Assembly (NCBI GenBank): GCA_963803245.1
Contig: CAWDLI010000002.1
Span: forward strand, 1 to 64,000
Length of the DNA: 64,000 bases
DNA from: JACVRW01 sp963803245
GTDB lineage: Bacteria > Actinomycetota > Thermoleophilia > Solirubrobacterales > Thermoleophilaceae
Reading direction: 5' to 3'
Part shown: in pieces, positions 8,722 through 16,265 of the stretch
Layout: each line of letters begins with the position of its first letter
Position numbering within the stretch: position 1 is the first letter of the stretch
Translations under genes and position numbers: made by a program
The notes under the pieces: model-generated
Database searches by the model: none
What the model was told of the DNA's origin: nothing
The model's input: the letters and a program-made list of their open reading frames with translations, nothing else

Positions 8722-9390
8722 CTAGCGGCGGTGGGGGTCGATGTAGACGTTGTCGATCTGCCAGGAGCCGCGATCATCGGTATTGGTCAAGCGCAGCGCG
8801 ACGGGCCGGCCCCCTGCGAGCTTGCCGCCTCGGTCGGGGGAGAGCTTTACGTCGTCGGTTGCGTGCCATCCATCCTTGCGCTTGGCCTTGAACTTCTTCG
8901 CCCCGTGCCAAGTGGCCTTCTTCTCTTCGGCCTCCGGGTAGAGCACCTCGACCTCGAGCTCGGAGTCCTTCTCCTCGTCTTGGATGGCGACGAAGCGCAT
9001 CGTCGGCCAGTTCAAGTCGACGCACATCATCGGGCTCGTCGCCGACGCACCGGCCGGGAGCACGAGCGAGCTGTCGTCGGCTGCGCCCAGATCGCCGCGC
9101 AGGTTGAACGGGTCATTACCGGCAGCGACGTGGGCACCGGCGTCGAGCGACCAGCCAGCGTGCGAGCCGTCCTCGAACGATCCGCCCGGCGCGAGAACGT
9201 ACTCGCGCTTGTCCTTGAACGACAGAAACGGCTGCTCGATCAGCGGGGCCTCACAGGTTGCCCGCGAAGCAGCGGTGGTCTCGGCCTCCTTGGCCGAGGC
9301 GCTACCAGCGAAGGCCATCAGGCCAACTGCTGCTACTGCGAATGCACGCGGCGCACGAGCGCGACCGCGAAGAGTGGAAAGGAATGCCAT
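8722..9390 (-). CDS. secreted protein of a Thermoleophilia-type family
   Basis: This is an intact frame of 222 residues with a strong Shine-Dalgarno (AAGGAGA) before ATG at 9390. A signal peptide is clear (RAFAVAAVGLMAFAGSASA). The mature part carries CEAPLIEQPFLSF, LAPGGSFEDGSHAGWSLDAG, LVLPAGASATSPMMCV and, at the C-terminus, SWQIDNVYIDPHRR. I recall this layout, a beta-sandwich with two Cys and a DNVYIDP ending, as a much-repeated family of unknown function in Solirubrobacterales genomes. It is one of the few undamaged genes in the element and lies opposite to the replication genes, so it looks like cargo. Confidence 0.7.
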   Translation of the reverse strand: MAFLSTLRGRARAPRAFAVAAVGLMAFAGSASAKEAETTAASRATCEAPLIEQPFLSFKDKREYVLAPGGSFEDGSHAGWSLDAGAHVAAGNDPFNLRGDLGAADDSSLVLPAGASATSPMMCVDLNWPTMRFVAIQDEEKDSELEVEVLYPEAEEKKATWHGAKKFKAKRKDGWHATDDVKLSPDRGGKLAGGRPVALRLTNTDDRGSWQIDNVYIDPHRR

Positions 9391-9663
9391 GACTCGAATC
9401 TCCTTGAAGGTGTGGTCCGAGTCGGCGGCCGAGCTATCTCACTGCAATCGTGCTTAGAGACCTCTGGCTTTGCGTCCCCGCCTCACGACGGGTTTGCCTT
9501 TATCGACTACTTGCTTGCAAACCAGATCGGGCCAAGCCCACAACAACTTGAGAAACACGCTGACCGGTCTGGACACCCCCGGAGACGTGGGGGATCCCCA
9601 GGACCACAGCCAACCAAGGACCGGGGAGAGCAGCCTCGGCGCGCGCCGGAGGCGCGGGTAGCA

Positions 9664-10011
9664 ATGCATGAGCCATCGAAGAACTTCACCTTGCGGGTGA
9701 GTCCGGTGCTGATGCGGCGTGTCGAGGAGCTTGCGGCGGCGCGGGGTTCGTCGTGGACGGCTGCGATCAAGGCGGCCATCGTGGAGGCGTCGATGCGGAC
9801 GGGGGGCGGCTCGAGCGTGCCGGACCAGCGCGAGGTGTTGGAGTTGTTGTCGGAGGCGGCCCGTGCGGGCTCTGTGTCCGCGATGAAGGAGTTGCTGGCG
9901 TACCACCGCGAGCGCCGGCAGGGTCGGGGGCCGGATGCGGTGGACGAGCTCGACGAGCTCGCCGAGCGGAGGGGGCGGACCCCCGGATCGGTCGGAGGTG
10001 GGGACCGGTGA
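9664..10011 (+). CDS. ribbon-helix-helix / small-terminase-like protein
   Basis: A 116-residue (with start) protein begins at ATG 9664 (MHEPSKNFTLRVSPVLMRRV), then EELAAARGSSWTAAIKAAIV. That N-terminal part resembles ribbon-helix-helix DNA-binding proteins. The C-terminal half (LELLSEAARAGSVSAMKELL, DAVDELDELAERRG) resembles the tail of actinophage small-terminase-like proteins and the remnant at 2060-2499. A DNA-binding role in packaging or regulation is plausible. The 273 bp upstream (9391-9663) hold the promoter region of the divergent exported-protein gene and no gene of their own. Confidence 0.5.
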   Translation: MHEPSKNFTLRVSPVLMRRVEELAAARGSSWTAAIKAAIVEASMRTGGGSSVPDQREVLELLSEAARAGSVSAMKELLAYHRERRQGRGPDAVDELDELAERRGRTPGSVGGGDR

Positions 10012-10116
10012 GGGGAGGCGCTCGTCAGATGTACGCATCCACGTTTTGCACAGCGCGCGCCATACGCCAGAGGTTTCGAGGCGCCGCCAGGTGCGGCGCG
10101 AAAGGAGGGGCCGCAG

Positions 10117-10584
10117 ATGAGCGACCCAACACAGGAGATCCCCGCCGAGGGGTTTGAGGAGACCACGGAGGCCGAGGCCTCCCACGAGGGCGATGAGCTC
10201 GCAAGGGCTCGCAAGGAGGCGGCTGCCCGGCGCGTGAAGCTGCGCGAGGTCGAGGCCGAGCGCGACGGACTCGCGGAGCGCCTCCAGGCGATGCAGCGCG
10301 CCGAGGCGGAGCGGATCGCTTCGACTGCGGACAGCGGGTTCAGCGGGTTGGCCGACGGAGCTGACCTGTTCCGCGACGGGACCGAGCTTGGAGACCTGCT
10401 GTCTGAGGACGGAACGGTTGACGTCGAGCGGGTGCGTGAGCGCGTCGGCGTGCTGGCTGAGCAACACCCGCACTGGGAGCGGCCCGCTCGTCCCATGGGA
10501 AGCGCCGACGCCGGCAGGGGCTTCCCGGTCCGGGACGATCCTCGCCACCCGTTCGGTGACGCCTTGAAGGGCGCGGGCGGATGA
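10117..10584 (+). CDS. acidic coiled-coil phage-like protein
   Basis: This 155-residue frame is preceded by an excellent Shine-Dalgarno (AAAGGAGG, 8 nt spacing). The protein is charged and probably helical (ELARARKEAAARRVKLREVE, AERDGLAERLQAMQRAEAER), then has an acidic segment and a short basic tail. The composition and coiled coil are like phage scaffold or capsid-assembly proteins, but no specific motif supports this. Its stop overlaps the next start (ATGA at 10581), so the two are translationally coupled. Function unknown. Confidence 0.55.
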   Translation: MSDPTQEIPAEGFEETTEAEASHEGDELARARKEAAARRVKLREVEAERDGLAERLQAMQRAEAERIASTADSGFSGLADGADLFRDGTELGDLLSEDGTVDVERVRERVGVLAEQHPHWERPARPMGSADAGRGFPVRDDPRHPFGDALKGAGG

Positions 10585-10868
10585 GCAAGCCGAACGAGGT
10601 CGAGCGGGTCAAGCAACAGATGACCGCTGTCGTTCACGGCGGCCAGGTCATCGTCGAGCGCCTCATCGACGAGGCCGTCAAGGGCATTGACGAACTGACA
10701 GACGCGGTCCAGGGCTTGAGGCCAGCGAAAGCGCAAGCCGGGCTGATCGTGGCGACGATGTTCCATATCGAGCGCAACAGGGATGCCCCGGTTCGCTACT
10801 CGACCGAGAACGCCGTCTGCGAGCGCATGCTCAAGCTGGCCGAGACTGATGGCTTCAATCGCGTGTAA
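10581..10868 (+). CDS. small hypothetical protein, possibly cut by a nonsense codon
   Basis: The 95-residue product (MSKPNEVERVKQQMTAVVHG ... MLKLAETDGFNRV) has no domain I recognise. The same frame continues after the TAA (10866-10868) as NEAARLQEADAKAALAELIW, LWRDLKWQAVTAGLN to TAG at 10974-10976, with consistent codon usage and helical character. A single substitution may have split a 131-residue protein. It is coupled to the upstream gene by ATGA and belongs to the same small operon. Confidence 0.5.
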   Translation: MSKPNEVERVKQQMTAVVHGGQVIVERLIDEAVKGIDELTDAVQGLRPAKAQAGLIVATMFHIERNRDAPVRYSTENAVCERMLKLAETDGFNRV

Positions 10869-10982
10869 AACGAGGCCGCCAGGCTTCAGGAGGCGGACGC
10901 GAAGGCGGCGCTCGCGGAGCTGATCTGGCTGTGGCGAGACCTGAAGTGGCAGGCCGTAACCGCCGGCCTCAACTAGCCGTCG

Positions 10983-11303
10983 CTAATGCCCTCGTTCGAT
11001 GGCCTTCAGCTCGCCGGTGTCGATCTCGAGGACGGCGGCAACACGGCTGAGCGCGTCCTGTTGGTTGTTCGCGTCGACTAGGACCCAACTCGTGGCCGTT
11101 TCTCCTGGGGCGGGAAGGTCGCCCTTGCCCCCGAACATGCCGGGGTCTGGCAACCCGGCCTCTCTGAGGCTTTCGAGTTCGTCGGGAGTGAAGTCTCCCT
11201 CGCGTCGGGCAACCCAGAACCTGCCCGGGTTCGAATCTCCGGGACCGACAGCGACGGAGCGGGGCGCGAGGTGCGTGCGCTCACACGCGAGGAGCTCGGG
11301 CAT
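10983..11303 (-). CDS. hypothetical small protein
   Basis: The minus-strand frame encodes RREGDFTPDELESLREAGLP, GETATSWVLVDANNQQDALS, RVAAVLEIDTGELKAIERGH, which has plausible secondary structure and codon bias. The annotated ATG at 11303 overlaps the start of the integrase on the other strand, so the true start may lie near 11225. No domain recognised. It may be a small regulator of the divergent integrase, but this is speculation. Confidence 0.35.
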   Translation of the reverse strand: MPELLACERTHLAPRSVAVGPGDSNPGRFWVARREGDFTPDELESLREAGLPDPGMFGGKGDLPAPGETATSWVLVDANNQQDALSRVAAVLEIDTGELKAIERGH

Positions 11304-11897
11304 CTACTGACAGAGATCCCGGAGGACTGGCGGCTGTTCTTCGAGCTGCTGGCCCACACCGGGCTGAGGATCGGTGAGGCTGTGGGGCTCGAGTGGCGCG
11401 ACGTGGAGTTCGGCAACCGGCCGCGCCTCAAGGTTCGCCACCAGGACCGCCGCGGCGAGGTGGCCGCCCTCAAGACGGAGCGATCACGCCGGGACATTCC
11501 GCTGTCGCCGGGGATGGCCCGCCGACTCTGGGCCGCGAGGCGAGGCAGCCCGCCGGACGGCCGGGTGTTCACGTCGAGCCGTGGAAGGCCGTTGTCCGAC
11601 GGGAACGTACGCTGCCGCGTGCTCGACCCCGCCACCATCAGTGCCGGTCTGCCGTGGGTCACGTTCCACACGTTCAGGCACACGTGCGCATCCCTGCTGT
11701 TCGAGGCGGGCCGCGACGTGAAGCAGGTTCAGGAGTGGCTCGGCCATGCGGACCCTGGGTTCACGTTGCGGACGTACATCCACCTCATGGACGGTGGAGT
11801 CGGCAGCGCGGACTTCTTAGACGAAGCCGTGGGCGCGAGCGGCTCAACGCAGCGGACCCCAGAAGTCCCCCGCAGTGAGCTGGCTCGGGCGGTCTAG
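11271..11897 (+). pseudogene. tyrosine integrase, catalytic domain only
   Basis: From GTG 11271 the 208 residues form a phage-type tyrosine recombinase catalytic domain: Arg-I in HTGLRIGEAVGLEW, the beta-hairpin Lys in ALKTERSRRDIPLS, HxxR in FHTFRHTCASLLFEAG, the GH motif in VQEWLGHADP and the nucleophile Tyr in TLRTYIHLMDGG. All catalytic residues are present. The N-terminal arm-binding and core-binding domains (usually another 150-200 residues) are missing, and upstream frames contain no clear remnant. It is therefore probably truncated. It is the recombinase expected to have inserted the element into tRNA-Met. Confidence 0.75.
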
Positions 11898-11981
11898 GCT
11901 GCGCGGTCTGCTGCTTGCGGGCGCACTGGGCCTCTCACCGCGGTTTCGATTGCCAGGCGAGGGAAAGTCGCGCCGCCGGAC

Positions 11982-12947
11982 TCAATCGTGCGTCGAGCCT
12001 AGGAGTTCCATTTCCTCCAGCGCGGACCGGGCGGCATCGGCGAAAGGGGTGGGCTCGACGCCGAAGACAGCTTGAAGCGCATTGTTTTCGACCAAGAGGT
12101 CCGTGTGAAGTCCTTCGAGTAGCGGCTGCAGGAGTTCGCGGTCGGCGTCTACGACTGCGGATGCTGCAGCCGCTTCGAGCTTGGAGCTGCTGAATGGCAG
12201 CGAAAGCGAGCGGTGGTCTTGCCCGAGCAGTTCAGCGACAATCTCCGTCATCTCTTCGAACGTGAGGACGTCGGGACCGACTATCTCATAAGACCCTGGC
12301 GCTACGTCACGGGCGGCGACCAAAGCCGCGACGACGTCATCGATTGCAACGGGCTGCACCCGGTGCTCGCGCCACGTCGGTAAGAGCAATGCCGGTAGCC
12401 GGTCGACCAACTGCACCAGGGTGCCGAAAGAGGCGCTCCCGACACCGACGATCATCGAGGCTTGCAAGGCGACGAACTCATCGCTGCACTCGCGCAGAAT
12501 GTCCTCGACCTCATTTCGCGAACTCAAGTGCTCGCTCTGCTCGCCAGAGCCGCTCACGCCCCCGAGGTAGATCGTGCGCTTCACGCCACAGCTGCCCGCA
12601 ATCTCGCAGAAGTTTTGGGCTGCCTGTCGATCGCGCTCGGCGAACCCACCCTCCACTCCGGGCTCCATGGAGTGGACCAAGTAATAGACCTCGCGAACTC
12701 CCTCGAGCGCGGGCTCCAAGGAGTCAGGTTCTCCAAGATCGGCCTCCACCGTGTCAAGACCGTCGGAGTCCTGCAGCTTCGATGCGTCCCGAACGAGGCA
12801 TCGCACCTGCTCACGCGCTCGCAAGACACGGAGCAACTCCCCGCCGACGAACCCTGTGGCCCCGGTGAGCAAGAGGGTGGCGCGATCAGCAGCGATGCCT
12901 ACTCTCGTACCCCCGTCGTACGTCCCGCGAAACCGCTGCTCCGGCAT
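11982..12947 (-). CDS. NAD(P)-binding NmrA/SDR-like reductase
   Basis: This is an intact 321-residue frame. The Rossmann motif LLLTGATGFVGGELLRVL begins near residue 25; NmrA-like features follow: VRCLVRDASKL, VYYLVHSMEP near residue 90 and LGGVSGSGEQSEHLSSRNEV near residue 130. The C-terminal part (YEIVGPDVLTFEEMTEIVAE) is typical of complex I-associated/NmrA atypical short-chain dehydrogenases. The first ~20 residues may be extra, and a start closer to the Rossmann strand is possible. It sits between the integrase and attR and looks like cargo. Substrate unknown. Confidence 0.75.
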   Translation of the reverse strand: MPEQRFRGTYDGGTRVGIAADRATLLLTGATGFVGGELLRVLRAREQVRCLVRDASKLQDSDGLDTVEADLGEPDSLEPALEGVREVYYLVHSMEPGVEGGFAERDRQAAQNFCEIAGSCGVKRTIYLGGVSGSGEQSEHLSSRNEVEDILRECSDEFVALQASMIVGVGSASFGTLVQLVDRLPALLLPTWREHRVQPVAIDDVVAALVAARDVAPGSYEIVGPDVLTFEEMTEIVAELLGQDHRSLSLPFSSSKLEAAAASAVVDADRELLQPLLEGLHTDLLVENNALQAVFGVEPTPFADAARSALEEMELLGSTHD

Positions 12948-13062
12948 CGAGCCGCGCTGGATTTTGGTCTCTATCCGAGCCCGAAACGGACTTCGATTTC
13001 GGGCGCTTCGGCTATGTGTGAGACGTGCAACCGGACGAAGGGTGCGGGCCTATGACCCAGGA

Positions 13063-13081
13063 GGGCAACCTGGGGGCAACC
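13063..13081 (+). promoter_or_regulatory. paired GGGCAACC motifs, possible integrase arm sites (right)
   Basis: GGGCAACC at 13063-13070 and 13074-13081, about 95-110 bp inside the right repeat, mirrors the pair at 5292-5311. The rest of 12948-13174 has no gene I can support. Confidence 0.5.
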
Positions 13082-13174
13082 CTCTGCCCGCAGAAGGCCA
13101 TAGCCGCGTTGCGTGATGAACCGCAGTAACCCGCGCGTGGACTAAGAGCCGCAACTCTCCGCAAACGGTCAAGC

Positions 13175-13218
13175 CGATTATGAGTCGTGCGCTCTAACCG
13201 CTGAGCTACGGAGCCGGG
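13175..13218. repeat. attachment-site repeat, right (attR), orphan tRNA-Met 5' half
   Basis: These 44 bp are identical to the anticodon-to-5'-end part of the tRNA-Met gene. The sequence between it and the element does not continue as a tRNA, so this is the displaced original 5' half, still followed by its TATCCT promoter box on the minus strand. Confidence 0.85.
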
Positions 13219-13264
13219 TCGAGCGAGGATAGCCGCCTGGGCTGGGCGTCGATCGCGAGCGGAG

Positions 13265-14938
13265 GTGCTTGACGCGGAGTTCCGCGGAGCGTCAGAGTGG
13301 CCCCCGTTGGACTCGCTCAGATGTCGACGATGGAGTGCAGGGGTGGCGCTCGCGGTGCTCGCGCTTGCGCTGCCCGCATGCGGGGGCGGGGAGGACGACC
13401 AGGGCGGCTCGATCACGATCGCGGAGTCGGCCCAGCCGGACGCCCTCGACCCGGCGCTGGGCAACACTCTCAACGCGTGGGAGCCGACGTGGCTCGTGTA
13501 CACGCCACTGCTCACGTACAAGCGCGTCGACGGACAGGACGGGACCGAGCTGATTCCCGGGCTCGCCGAGGACCTCCCGGAGATCTCGGCGGACGGCCGG
13601 ACCTACCGCCTGCGCCTGAGGGAGGGGCTCGCCTACTCGGACGGCACGCCGGTGAAGGCGTCCGACTTCGAGCAGACCGTCAAGCGGCTGCTCGCTCTCG
13701 AGTCTGCGGCCACCGGGTTCTTCGTCGGTGTGCAGGGCGCCGCCGACTACGCGAAGACGGGCGATCCGGACGGGGACATCGCCGGGATCGAGACGGACGA
13801 CGCGTCCCGATCCATCGTGATCGGCCTCGACGCTCCCGACAGCACCTTCTCGAACGTGCTGGCCACGATCTACTCAGGCGTGGTCCCCGGCGACACGCCG
13901 TTCCGGAACATGACGAAGACTCCACCGCCCGGCGTGGGGCCGTTCCGGATCGCTCGTACGACGTCCAACAGCGGCTTCGTGCTGGAGCGCGTGAAGGACT
14001 TCGAGCTGCCGGGGGTGCCGGCGGCCAAGGTCGACAAGATCACGGTGAAGATCGTCGCCTCGCCGCGCGCGGCGCAGGACGTGCTGCGCGGCAAGCTCGA
14101 CTACATGCAGGACCCGCCGCCGCCGGACATGCTGCCCGAGGTGCGCTCCAAGCACGCCGACCGCTACCGCGAGCAGCCGACTGCTGGCATCAGCTACTTC
14201 TTCATGAACTCGAGCGTTCCGCCCTTCGACAAGCTGGCCGTGCGGCGTGCCGTGAACCTCGGCATCGCCGAGGATGCCCTCGCGCGAGTGTTCGGCGGCC
14301 TCCTCGAGCCCACGTGCAACTTCCTGCCGCCGGACATTCCCGGCTACGAGAAGCTGGATCCCTGTCCGTACGGGCGACCCGGGAAGAGCACGGACATCGC
14401 CCGCGCCAAGCGCCTGGTCCGGCGAGCCGGGGCGGCGGGAGCCGACGTCAAGGTCTGGGGCCCGCAGCAGGACCCCGGGCCGCAGGTCATGAGCTATCTC
14501 GCGGACGTGCTCGACGAGATCGGGCTCGACCCCAAGCTCAACCTGGTGGACTTCGCCGTGTACTCGCAGACGGTGGGCAACCTGGGGACCCACCCTCAGA
14601 TCGGGTTCCTGAGCTGGGCGGGCGACTTCCCGCATCCGTTCGCGTTCCTCCGCCAGTTCGACAGCGGGACGATCACGGAGACCGGCAACTTCAACGTCGG
14701 TGAGGTGCGCGACCCCGTGATCGACGCCGGGCTGAGGCGGCTCAGCCGCGAGCCGGACGTCCAAGAAGCGACGGACCGCTGGGCGGCGCTCGACCGCCGC
14801 GTGATCGACCAGGGCTACGTGGCCGTCTATGGCAATCCGACGCGCACGACATTCCTGTCGGACCGCATGGACTTCGAGAACTGCTCGCGCTTCCACCCTG
14901 TCTTCGGCAACGACTACTCGAGCTTCTGCCTGAAGTAG
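13265..14938 (+). CDS. ABC transporter solute-binding lipoprotein, family 5 (copy 1)
   Basis: This is a 557-residue periplasmic-type peptide/nickel-binding protein (SBP_bac_5). It has a lipobox (LALALPAC) and then the family signature: TWLVYTPLLTYK, GRTYRLRLREGLAYSDGTPV, GVGPFRIARTTSNSGFVLER, and a C-terminal block (FLSDRMDFENCSRFHPVFGN). It delivers oligopeptides or similar ligands to a DppBC-type permease. The GTG at 13265 is the longest start, and a TTG at 13307 is also possible; both keep the signal peptide. It is the first intact gene right of attR. The closely related copy at 24398 shares KASDFExTxKRLLAL and GDIxGIETDD. It has no permease neighbour and may use the set at 26.1-30.2 kb. 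Confidence 0.88.
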   Translation: MLDAEFRGASEWPPLDSLRCRRWSAGVALAVLALALPACGGGEDDQGGSITIAESAQPDALDPALGNTLNAWEPTWLVYTPLLTYKRVDGQDGTELIPGLAEDLPEISADGRTYRLRLREGLAYSDGTPVKASDFEQTVKRLLALESAATGFFVGVQGAADYAKTGDPDGDIAGIETDDASRSIVIGLDAPDSTFSNVLATIYSGVVPGDTPFRNMTKTPPPGVGPFRIARTTSNSGFVLERVKDFELPGVPAAKVDKITVKIVASPRAAQDVLRGKLDYMQDPPPPDMLPEVRSKHADRYREQPTAGISYFFMNSSVPPFDKLAVRRAVNLGIAEDALARVFGGLLEPTCNFLPPDIPGYEKLDPCPYGRPGKSTDIARAKRLVRRAGAAGADVKVWGPQQDPGPQVMSYLADVLDEIGLDPKLNLVDFAVYSQTVGNLGTHPQIGFLSWAGDFPHPFAFLRQFDSGTITETGNFNVGEVRDPVIDAGLRRLSREPDVQEATDRWAALDRRVIDQGYVAVYGNPTRTTFLSDRMDFENCSRFHPVFGNDYSSFCLK

Positions 14939-14965
14939 CGCCCCCGGAGCGGCGATACTGACGCC

Positions 14966-15859
14966 ATGGAAGAGCCACAGACGGGGCCGTTGCTGCTCGC
15001 GGTCCCGAACGTCAGCGAGGGCCGCGACCACGGGGTGCTCGAGAGCATCGAGCGGAGGCTCGCGCCGGCGCGCTTCCTCGACCTCCACGTGGACCCCGAT
15101 CACAACCGCTCGGTGTTCACGATCGCCGGCCGGCAGGGCGAGCTGGCGCCGGCGCTGCTCGGCATCGCCGGCGCCGCGCTCGAGGGCATCGATCTAAGCG
15201 GGCACGACGGCCTCCACCCGTACGTCGGCGCGCTCGACGTGGCCCCGGTCGTGTACCTGGACGAGGACGCCCGCGGCGCCGCCTGCGCCGAGGCGCTCAC
15301 GGCGGCGGCGCTCGTCGGCGAGGAGCTCGAGCTTCCCGTGTTCCTGTACGGCCAGCTGGCCACGCGCGCCGAGCACGTAGAACGTGCCCAGCTCCGTCGC
15401 GGCGGACCGCGGGAGCTTGCGGCGCGCATGGCGTCGGGCGAGCTTGCGCCCGACTACGGGCCCGCCGCGCCGCACCCGACCGCCGGGGCCGTGCTGGTCA
15501 CCGCGCGGCCGCCGCTGATCGCGTTCAACCTGGATCTCGAGACCGACGACGTGGAGGTGGCGATCGCCATCGCCGCCTCGCTGCGCGAGTCGGGGGGCGG
15601 CCCGCCCGGCGTGCGCGCGCTGGGGCTCTTCCTTCCCGAGCGCGGCTGTGCGCAGGTGTCCACGAACGTGCACGACCACCGGGCGGCGCCGCTCGCGAAG
15701 ATCGTGGCGCGCGTGCGCGCCCAGGCCGCCGTGGCCGAGGCGGAGCTGGTGGGTCTCGCGCCGCGCGCGGCGCTCGAGGGATTCCCCGACGACGTGCCGC
15801 TGCGCGGCTTCTCGCCTGAGCGTCACGTGATCGAGGAGGCGCTGCACGCCGTCGAGTGA
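14966..15859 (+). CDS. ftcD: glutamate formimidoyltransferase
   Basis: The 297 residues match the two-subdomain formiminotransferase of FtcD, which transfers the formimino group from formiminoglutamate to tetrahydrofolate in histidine degradation. The opening VPNVSEGRD and DPDHNRSVFTIAG motifs are the family hallmarks, followed by GHDGLHPYVGALDVAPVVYL and RALGLFLPERGCAQVSTNVH. It lacks the cyclodeaminase domain, as in many bacterial single-domain versions. A GATACT box ends 6 nt before the ATG and there is no Shine-Dalgarno, so the mRNA is probably leaderless. No other hut gene is in the window, so a role in folate salvage is also possible. Confidence 0.85.
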   Translation: MEEPQTGPLLLAVPNVSEGRDHGVLESIERRLAPARFLDLHVDPDHNRSVFTIAGRQGELAPALLGIAGAALEGIDLSGHDGLHPYVGALDVAPVVYLDEDARGAACAEALTAAALVGEELELPVFLYGQLATRAEHVERAQLRRGGPRELAARMASGELAPDYGPAAPHPTAGAVLVTARPPLIAFNLDLETDDVEVAIAIAASLRESGGGPPGVRALGLFLPERGCAQVSTNVHDHRAAPLAKIVARVRAQAAVAEAELVGLAPRAALEGFPDDVPLRGFSPERHVIEEALHAVE

Positions 15860-15901
15860 TTCGGCGGTGCGGTCGCTCGGCAGTCCTGTAACGTCGCCGC
15901 C

Positions 15902-16255
15902 ATGGCCCAGGCGAAGCGAAAGCGCACCCGCAAGCACCGTGGCACGCCGGCCGGCACGATCGAGCGCGCCGGCCGAACGGGGCGTCCGCGCACGCGCGAG
16001 GACGGCAAGCAGATCTCGCGCCAGCGCCGCATGGAGCGGATGTCGCAGCCGCCCACCTGGCGCGGGGCGATCAACCGCGCCGCGATAGCCGCGGCGGTCT
16101 TCGGCGTGCTCGTGGTGCTGGCGTTCGGGCGCAGCGTGCTTCAGGGCGCGGTGCTGGCCGCCTTCATGCTGCTCCTCTACATCCCGCTCGGATACGCCAC
16201 GGACACGGCGATCTACCGCTTCCGCCGGCGGCGGCAGGCGCCTGCGAGAAAGTAG
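15902..16255 (+). CDS. small basic membrane protein
   Basis: The 117-residue protein has a very basic N-terminal half (KRKRTRKHRGTPAGTIERAG) and two predicted transmembrane helices near residues 60-95 (AAVFGVLVVLAFGRSVLQGA, VLAAFMLLLYIPLGYATDTA), ending in a basic tail. A TAACGT box lies 7 nt before the ATG. Function unknown. A cytoplasmic basic arm that binds nucleic acid or ribosomes is only a guess. It precedes the hydrolase gene by a few bases and may share its transcript. Confidence 0.7.
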   Translation: MAQAKRKRTRKHRGTPAGTIERAGRTGRPRTREDGKQISRQRRMERMSQPPTWRGAINRAAIAAAVFGVLVVLAFGRSVLQGAVLAAFMLLLYIPLGYATDTAIYRFRRRRQAPARK

Positions 16256-16265
16256 GCTCGTGGCG

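Larger units (their letters stand above)
5173..13218. mobile_element. 8.0-kb integrated element in tRNA-Met, probably defective
   Basis: A perfect 44-bp direct repeat bounds the segment: 5173-5216 inside the intact tRNA-Met gene and 13175-13218 as an orphan tRNA piece, offset 8002 bp. Inside are a decayed HTH regulator, a primase-type zinc-finger remnant, a RepA/RecA-like ATPase, an excisionase-like HTH gene, a ribbon-helix-helix gene, two small coupled phage-like genes and a tyrosine integrase catalytic domain. Cargo on the minus strand is a SnoaL-like gene, an exported protein and a reductase. Pairs of GGGCAACC motifs sit about 80-110 bp inside each repeat. No capsid, portal or conjugation gene is visible, so it is a satellite-like or remnant element. 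Truncated integrase and frameshifts suggest it can no longer move alone. Confidence 0.8.

Noticed and set aside
9454..10766. Long minus-strand frames opposite the small phage-like genes
   Set aside because: Ser/Arg/Pro-rich shadow; the plus-strand genes have Shine-Dalgarno sequences and ATGA coupling.
11225..11250. T-arm-like GGTTCGAATC before the integrase
   Set aside because: The flanking bases do not form a five-pair stem and no acceptor or anticodon arm is present.
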